This document shows, in pieces, positions 17,901-21,869 of a stretch of DNA of 21,869 bases (the stretch's first letter is position 1; every line of letters begins with the position of its first letter). Made by a program: the position numbers and the translations under genes. The notes under the pieces are model-generated. The model worked only from the letters and a program-made list of their open reading frames with translations, was not told the DNA's origin and did not search any database. The DNA is from Mnemiopsis leidyi (lineage: Eukaryota; Ctenophora; Tentaculata; Lobata; Bolinopsidae), in the NCBI GenBank assembly GCA_000226015.1, contig JH154547.1:156794-178662 (forward strand), given 5' to 3'.

Positions 17901-20498
17901 GTTAATACCAACAACCATCTATAGTATACAACATTGTCATAAAGTGTGGCCTGATGTACAGATCTTGTAGCGTGAAAGTGTGTACAAGCTGTATTGCCAG
18001 CAAGGCGAGTTGGTCCATGACTTGACGCTTTGGTAGGTGATAATTCAGGAAAACTTGACGACAGCGTACTTCTATTTTTTGTTAAGTGGCGAGATAAAGC
18101 CACATTAACCAATGTAACATATTGATATATCCTGGATTATTTGGAGAAAAGACACGAAAAGGAGACATGAAAGCCACGAGGGAGAAAATATGTGGCTTAG
18201 CGCGATTTTCATGCAATGGAATTTCTTACGCGTGAGGGATGAAAAGACTATTTTTGAGAATCCAGGATGTTTAGGCTGTTTATTCCTTTTTTACTTGTCA
18301 TGATGCGAAAATAAAAGTCTTATAAAAACCGAAAATATCAATACCGCCCATTTAGTCTTGATGAATTCGTGTCATCCATGCTCACTGATGCGCAGATTTG
18401 ACCGTCAATGAGCAGAATGAAGCGAAATAACGCGGAGGCCGGAGCAAGGAGAGAATGATCAAATAGGTTATATATAATGAGGTGCAAATCGTCAAATTTA
18501 AATCCAGACATATTGTAGGTTTATCTGGTGTCTGACCTGTCTGCTATAGTGTCTACTATAGTGATAATAAGGCAGAGTAATAAGTTAATGTAAATAACCA
18601 ATAGCTTACTTTTTATGCATATCTAAGCTTTTATGTTTAACGTGCGTATTGATTCCTCTGCTTCTTGAGTTAACAGGAAGCATTAATAAAATATTTGGTT
18701 GTGGTCATTAAACACATCTTAGTTCTTATCGAACATTTAACACCGACACACCACGACACAGAGTACAGTTCAAACACAGACACACAGACACACAGACACA
18801 CAGACACACAGACACACAGACACACAGACACACAGACACACAGACACACAAACATTACGAACCTCCAACATGTGAACGCCCATGACGCTGAACATGAAGG
18901 TAAGGAGAATGGCAATGAGGAGGAGGTTGAGGATAGAGCCGACACTCTTCACCAGACACAGACACACATTCTTCAGCTTCTGTATCCGGTTTATCGACTT
19001 TAGAGATCTCATCGACAACATCACGTTCGTTAGACGTTTTACTGTAGGAGCTTTCCTGGGGATTGTCATGTGATTAGTTTTCTTTTAGTTTTTAGTTCAA
19101 TAGTTCTAGAGAAATAAATTTCAAAAGTATAATCAAAGCCTGACTTGCAAGCTTTTTCAATTATTAAATTTACTACGGACTTTTTAGTCTATCTTAGTCG
19201 ATTACTCGGCCAATTTTATTCGTTGCGAATTGATATATACTTCTTTGAAATGCACTTGCGCATTGCTTTCATTTTTGAAGAACAGTTATGAGAGTCGGGT
19301 GGAACCAAGAGTTTATTAATTTTAAGAAACACTATCATATGTCATGAAAAATGTGCGGCACCTCCCCACAAATACCGTCCCAATATAAGTTCTCAATATA
19401 AGTTCTCATATAGAAGCAGAGTAACGTTGTAACGTAGGAATGAGTATGGGTAGTAGGTACTGCAACAGTGCTATTTGTGGCGATAAGTAGTGTACAAGGA
19501 CAATAATATTGCACTCTGTAGTGTAATATCGCTTTAAATGCAACTATGTGGAGTATTGGACACTTAATTGTAACATTGCTATTTAAATTTCTATGAGGAT
19601 AACAATGATCGGAATATTTGCAACTAATAATGATTACAATGTTAGCTGTAAATGAATATCACAATCGTGAATAGATTAGCTGCAAGTGACAAATGTTCCG
19701 AAATTTTAAGGACTTAAAGTGCCAGGGTCGCAATGATATCGAAATTCTTGTAAACCATTCGGGTACATTTGATTCAAAATTGGCAGCACTTTGGCACAAC
19801 ACGCACAAACACTCCTCAAGATATTTACAAGCCAATCGGAAAGCAAGATGAGAAGTTGACAGCCAATAGAAAGGTATGATACGAGACCCAGCTTCTTATT
19901 GCCCAGTCCGGGCTAATAACTGGACATATCTAGAACTAATTAATTATTGCCACAAATAACAGGCTGAAACAAAACATTTACACACGACTGACAGCTCTCA
20001 TTATGAGCTGTCTGTTTGGCACTGAGGGTACTGCTAAATCGGGATACATATTCATATCTCAGTTTATGTTTGTAAGATAGACTTAAATAACTTAATATAT
20101 ATATTAGTATGTACTTACTAACTAACTGAATATATATTTTCACGTATTCATGCAGTATTTACGGTCGAAAATAAATAAAAGAAAAATATTTTTCTTGTCA
20201 ATTCTGGTGAGAAATGATTTAGTGAGCCTGAGAAGACGGACCAAGCGGCACATACCTTTAAACATGTCAACGAAAATTTCAGGTCTCTTGTTCACGAAAA
20301 TCTACAATATTGTAAAACATTAAAAAAAACTCACACTGCGACCCGAAGAATGGATACCAAGACCACAACTGCGTCCAGGACATTCCAGGGATCTCTTAGA
20401 TAAGATCCAGGGTGGATGACGAAACCCAGGTCGATTACTCGGAGTATCATCTCCAGACAGAAAATCACAGTCACTCCGTACTCCAGGTATTCGATAAA
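11918..20498 (-). CDS. CACNA1-like: Voltage-gated calcium channel alpha-1 subunit, 3' half (domain III S2 to C-terminus)
   Basis: This gene encodes the pore-forming subunit of a high-voltage-activated Ca2+ channel in the plasma membrane. Exons on the minus strand: 20498-20335, 19055-18863, 17292-17240, 17067-16932, 16742-16530, 16392-16228, 15990-15790, 14901-14615, 14464-14083, 13661-13451, 13243-13119, 12811-12704, 12507-12339, 11949-11918. Joined, they give 2439 nt (812 codons plus stop) with every splice phase matching. Visible parts are III S2-S3, S4-S5, III pore (TFEGW), III S6, the III-IV linker, IV S1-S6, IV pore (CSTGEAW), EF-hand, pre-IQ and IQ (IQKFYRHLQKKR). Glu in both visible selectivity filters indicates Ca2+ selectivity and excludes Nav (Lys in III) and NALCN. 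Motifs are a mix of Cav1-like and Cav2-like, so the subfamily is left open. T-type (Cav3) is excluded by the EF/IQ region. The C-terminal tail is much shorter than in vertebrate Cav1/Cav2. Domains I, II and III-S1 lie to the right of the window. Confidence 0.93.
12102..12140. repeat. 19-bp tandem duplication
   Basis: TTATTAATAGAT(C/T)AAATGC occurs twice in direct succession in the last channel intron, with one difference. Confidence 0.7.
12339..12507 (-). CDS. Calcium channel exon: variable C-terminal tail
   Basis: Acceptor catctctgcag. Encodes a polar, low-complexity tail (for example NNRSSGSTPRLPHRTSSKDI and ELGELNNNNSPNLLT). It joins the previous exon in phase 0 and ends in phase 1 (ACA G|gttgga). 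A strong donor, gtaagt, also occurs inside at 12492, which would leave a 15-nt microexon. If the exon is not spliced at 12339, the frame reads on 20-odd codons to a stop near 12274. Confidence 0.65.
12704..12811 (-). CDS. Calcium channel exon: post-IQ conserved block
   Basis: Thirty-six codons: AGLRIPHELSKPLKRQISGE followed by an acidic stretch. It corresponds to the [21 protein letters not shown] block found after the IQ domain in Cav1/Cav2. Acceptor actgtttcag, donor AAG|gtacac, phase 0. Confidence 0.88.
12866..12894. repeat. Palindromic AT-rich repeat in a channel intron
   Basis: GTATAATAT and ATATTATAC flank TGTACAATTGT. It lies in the intron between the IQ and post-IQ exons. Nearby TGTACAATGTACATGCATTG runs add further symmetry, suggesting simple TGTACA/TACAAT repeats rather than a defined element. 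Confidence 0.6.
13119..13243 (-). CDS. Calcium channel exon: IQ domain
   Basis: Encodes EPGKEVETVAKIYATLMIQ followed by KFYRHLQKKREEEFQKSQQQ. VAKIYAT.MIQ.(F/Y)(F/Y)R...KK.E is the calmodulin-binding IQ motif, which underlies Ca2+/calmodulin-dependent inactivation or facilitation in characterised relatives. Acceptor ccactgtcag, donor GTG|gtaaga. Confidence 0.93.
13451..13661 (-). CDS. Calcium channel exon: pre-IQ region
   Basis: Encodes RMIGMNMPLLQDGTVEFTAT then LFALVRTSLDIHM. The MNMPL..DGTV.F.ATLFALVRT.L.I block is diagnostic for Cav1/Cav2. It ends in phase 1 (GTTGACG). The reading frame continues open through the following 207-nt intron. Confidence 0.94.
14083..14464 (-). CDS. Calcium channel exon: domain IV filter, S6 and EF-hand
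   Basis: Starts CSTGEAWHAIM, where the Glu is the domain IV filter residue, followed by a turret with Cys, S6 (FVITSQFLVVNLFVSVIIDN), FDYLTRD and the EF-hand-like segment (KWADFDPKASGRIKHEDVIK) ending PPLGLGKKCPDRVAYM. This is the best-conserved stretch of the gene. Acceptor gtcag, donor ATG|gtgagt. Confidence 0.95.
14615..14901 (-). CDS. Calcium channel exon: domain IV S4-S5-pore helix
   Basis: S4 is ISRLVKMFRAARLIKLL with a full series of basic residues (FRAARLIKLL is Cav2-like). The S4-S5 linker GGEMRTLLFVFLKALKSLPH is followed by S5 (TFYIYAIIGMQIFGK), a turret and the pore helix NNFESFENAMILLF. The Arg of LLFR is split across the splice (AG|A). Confidence 0.94.
14911..14990. repeat. G-rich degenerate repeat next to a channel splice acceptor
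   Basis: Three or four degenerate copies of GGTTTAGGGGTGGTGAGC lie on the plus strand. In the channel transcript they are C-rich and form the pyrimidine tract starting about 8 nt upstream of the acceptor of the domain IV S4 exon. Five G tracts of three or more (14913, 14923, 14945, 14956, 14975) could form a G-quadruplex on the plus strand. Confidence 0.6.
14991..15789 (-). other. Channel intron between IV S2-S3 and IV S4 exons
   Basis: Non-coding. I looked for a small S3-S4 linker exon, which many Cav genes have here, and could not support one. The minus-strand ORF at 14889-15227 is intronic and shows no channel motifs. Confidence 0.6.
15790..15990 (-). CDS. Calcium channel exon: domain IV S2-S3
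   Basis: Encodes 67 codons. S2 is TVNAILVAVFTVDIILKLAA, with the FT.(D/E)..LK charge-transfer acid as Asp. S3 is WNIFDFVVLVGSFIDIMVST. Acceptor cccatttcag, donor ACG|gtaagt, phase 0 both ends. Confidence 0.93.
16228..16392 (-). CDS. Calcium channel exon: III-IV linker and domain IV S1
   Basis: Encodes RSCIEFSLKVKPQNKYIPNN (family: R.C.E.ALKA.P..RYIP.N) and S1 (NLIMFIIFINTIQLMMP). Acceptor gtatttcag, donor CCG|gtaagt, both phase 0. Confidence 0.92.
16530..16742 (-). CDS. Calcium channel exon: domain III filter end, S6 and start of III-IV linker
   Basis: Begins GWPDVM directly after the filter Glu, then S6 (LCIYIVVYLVVMSFFMINIF) and VGFVIVTFQEKGEKD...LDRNK. FVGFVIVTFQE.GE is typical of Cav1 (Cav2 has FVALIIITFQE). 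Donor AAG|gttcgt joins to RSCIEF, giving the family's LD.N.R.C.E. Phase 0. Confidence 0.93.
16932..17067 (-). CDS. Calcium channel exon: domain III pore helix and selectivity-filter Glu
   Basis: Encodes GSYFAFPSNDAENRKVEERK, a variable turret part, then FRFDDVQLAMLTLFTVATFE. The final Glu is the domain III selectivity-filter residue. TFE rather than TGE before GW is a Cav1-like choice. Donor GAG|gtgagt, phase 0. Confidence 0.93.
17240..17292 (-). CDS. Calcium channel exon: domain III S5-pore turret, short exon
   Basis: Encodes GKFFFCTDSSKKTAPEC plus two bases of the next codon. GKF..CTD and the second Cys (..EC.G..) are conserved in all Cav1/Cav2 channels; the two Cys presumably form the turret disulfide. 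Acceptor caatttcag, donor CAT|gtaagt. Confidence 0.9.
17293..18862 (-). other. Large channel intron (domain III S5 to turret)
   Basis: About 1.57 kb of mainly AT-rich sequence. It carries an 8-bp microsatellite at its 5' end and a small island of CG-rich runs (near 17737-17815, for example CGCGCGCGCTC). No exon is supported. Confidence 0.6.
18774..18851. repeat. 8-bp microsatellite (CAGACACA)n beside a splice donor
   Basis: Nearly ten perfect copies of an 8-bp unit. In the channel transcript it reads TGTGTCTG repeats beginning 11 nt inside the intron. It produces the artefactual repetitive ORFs seen on both strands here. Confidence 0.95.
18863..19055 (-). CDS. Calcium channel exon: domain III S4-S5
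   Basis: Begins with one base completing a codon and continues KAPTVKRLTNVMLSMRSLKS, INRIQKLKNVCLCLVKSVGS and then S5 (ILNLLLIAILLTFMFSVMGV). S4 is recognisable by the R.LK.I.R..KLK ending, but carries Asn and Leu where Arg is expected at two positions. Donor GAG|gttcgt is followed after 11 nt by an 8-bp microsatellite. Confidence 0.88.
19056..20334 (-). other. Channel intron between III S2-S3 and III S4-S5 exons
   Basis: About 1.28 kb. I see no coding exon, and the phase of the flanking exons joins directly. A short direct repeat (AATATAAGTTCTC twice) occurs near 19381-19407. Confidence 0.6.
20335..20498 (-). CDS. Calcium channel exon: domain III S2-S3
   Basis: Encodes FIEYLEYGVTVIFCLEMILR (S2 with the conserved acidic residue) and VIDLGFVIHPGSYLRDPWNV followed by LDAVVVLVSILRVA (S3 with conserved Asp). 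The IDLG...HPG.Y.RD.WN.LD pattern is closer to Cav2 than to Cav1. Acceptor attttccag, donor GCAGT|gtgagt, phase 2. An alternative donor two bases earlier breaks the phase. Confidence 0.88.
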
Positions 20499-21049
20499 CT
20501 GGAAAATTTTATGTGTAAAGAATAAGGAATAAATGTGTAAAGATTTTAATGAGTAAAGAATAACGATTAAGGTGAATGAAAGATGATCGAGAAGTGTACG
20601 AAGACGATTAAAACATGTCTATTGGAATCTTCTACAACAACCAACTCGTATCTATCTATGTCTATCAACCCTCCTTCATATACGATAAACTGAAGGATGT
20701 TGGGATTAACTGTACTAACTACTAAGATGTTTGTGAGGTGTGCGATGAACTGTAAGATGTTTGAAAAGTGTACGATTGTGTAGAAGGAATGAGGTTGGGA
20801 TGAAATAAACGTGTAAAAGTGGATTTGGAATGAATATCAAATCTTTTTATGTTTATCGTACAAAGTGTACGATAAACCGTAAGATGTGTCCTGTCAAGCT
20901 TAGCTGTGGCGCTAGTACGAGCTCACCTATCCTAATCACTTAATTGCTCCTTAATTGACTACACAGTATGTATACGGGCGCGTGTGCCGAGCCTAGCTGA
21001 GCCAGTATGTGTACACGGTTTACAAGTCTTCCACCTTCACTTTTATTCT
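20499..21049 (-). other. Channel intron, continuing upstream
   Basis: The III S1 exon expected just upstream was not found in the window. The stretch contains degenerate interspersed copies of GTACGATAAACTGTAAGATG (near 20676, 20741, 20857), a decayed minisatellite by eye. Confidence 0.5.
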
Positions 21050-21440
21050 ATATAATCCTTGTATAATCCTTGTATTATCCTTGTATTATCCTTGTATTAT
21101 CCTTATATTATCCTTGTATAATCCCTGTATTATCCTTGTATAATCCTTGTATCATCCTTGTATTATCCTTGTATTATCCTTGTATTACCCTTGTATAATC
21201 CTTGTATTATCCTTGTATTATCCTTGTATTATCCTTGTATTATCTTTGTATTATCCTTGTATTATCTTTGTATTATCCTTGTATTATCATTGTATTGTCC
21301 ATGTATTATCTTTGTATTATCCTTGTATTATCCTTGTATTGTCCTTATATTATCCTTGTATTATCCTTGTATTATCCTTGTATTATCCTTGTATTGTCCT
21401 TGTATTATCCTTGTATTATCCTTGTATTGTCCTTGTGTTG
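21050..21440. repeat. 11-bp minisatellite (TATTATCCTTG)n
   Basis: About 35 copies of an 11-bp unit with scattered substitutions. Because 11 is not a multiple of three and the unit contains no stop in any plus frame, all three plus frames stay open and translate to the same YYPCIILVLSL-type peptide. These are not genes. The array is probably inside an upstream intron of the channel. Confidence 0.97.

Positions 21441-21869
<429 letters not shown>

Noticed and set aside
17858..18112. Minus-strand 84-codon ORF with a hydrophobic C-terminus
   Set aside because: It lies within the large channel intron, has no known motif, and splice phases of the neighbouring exons exclude it from the channel.
18670..19003. 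Repetitive Cys/Val and Thr/His/Asp ORFs
   Set aside because: They are read-through of the 8-bp microsatellite. Only the channel exon part (19055-18863) is real coding sequence.
11918..20498. Sodium channel or NALCN instead of a calcium channel
   Set aside because: The domain III filter carries Glu (TFEGW), where Nav has Lys and NALCN has Lys. The EF-hand, pre-IQ and IQ sequence is of Cav1/Cav2 type.

Overview
This window is nuclear DNA of an animal or close animal relative. It is AT-rich, its genes are split into short GT-AG exons, and it carries simple repeats, minisatellites, fold-back repeats and part of a non-LTR retrotransposon. No bacterial-style operon, tRNA, rRNA or CRISPR array was seen. 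The species cannot be named from the sequence. The calcium channel mixes Cav1-like and Cav2-like signatures, which would suit an early-branching animal lineage (sponge, ctenophore, cnidarian, placozoan) or a choanoflagellate relative. That is inference from remembered family motifs, not from an alignment.

Layout: (1) 1-870 holds the 5' part of a non-LTR (LINE) retrotransposon on the minus strand, with an intact endonuclease reading frame running off the left edge. (2) 871-5764 is mostly non-coding, with a large near-palindromic hairpin at about 4222-4538 and one unassigned 86-codon ORF at 3005-3265. (3) About 5765-10404 (+) is an amino-acid transporter gene of the SLC38/AAAP family in about ten exons. 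Its 5' end is unresolved and one exon around TM3 was not found. Its introns hold a 29-bp minisatellite, and a fold-back repeat lies just upstream of its first firm exon. (4) 10405-11917 is the convergent intergenic region, with a polyA signal for the transporter and a dense cluster of CACGTG (E-box) and TGACGTCA (CRE) palindromes at 11620-11830. (5) About 11918-20498 (-) is the 3' half of a voltage-gated calcium channel alpha-1 gene. Fourteen phase-consistent exons run from domain III S2 through domain IV, EF-hand and IQ motif to a short C-terminal tail. Domains I, II and III-S1 lie beyond the right edge. (6) 20499-21869 is non-coding, with an 11-bp minisatellite and a long (GT)n tract at the window end.

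The two genes are convergent (tail to tail), and nothing in the sequence shows a functional link between them. Joined, the channel exons give 812 codons and a stop with every phase matching, which is the strongest result here. The most notable points are the Cav1/Cav2 mosaic, a domain III S4 lacking two expected basic residues, a stop-free 207-nt intron just before the IQ domain, the E-box/CRE cluster beside the channel's 3' end, the two fold-back elements, and the loss of the glycine motif in TM1 of the transporter. I found no convincing evidence for a wholly new multi-gene system.
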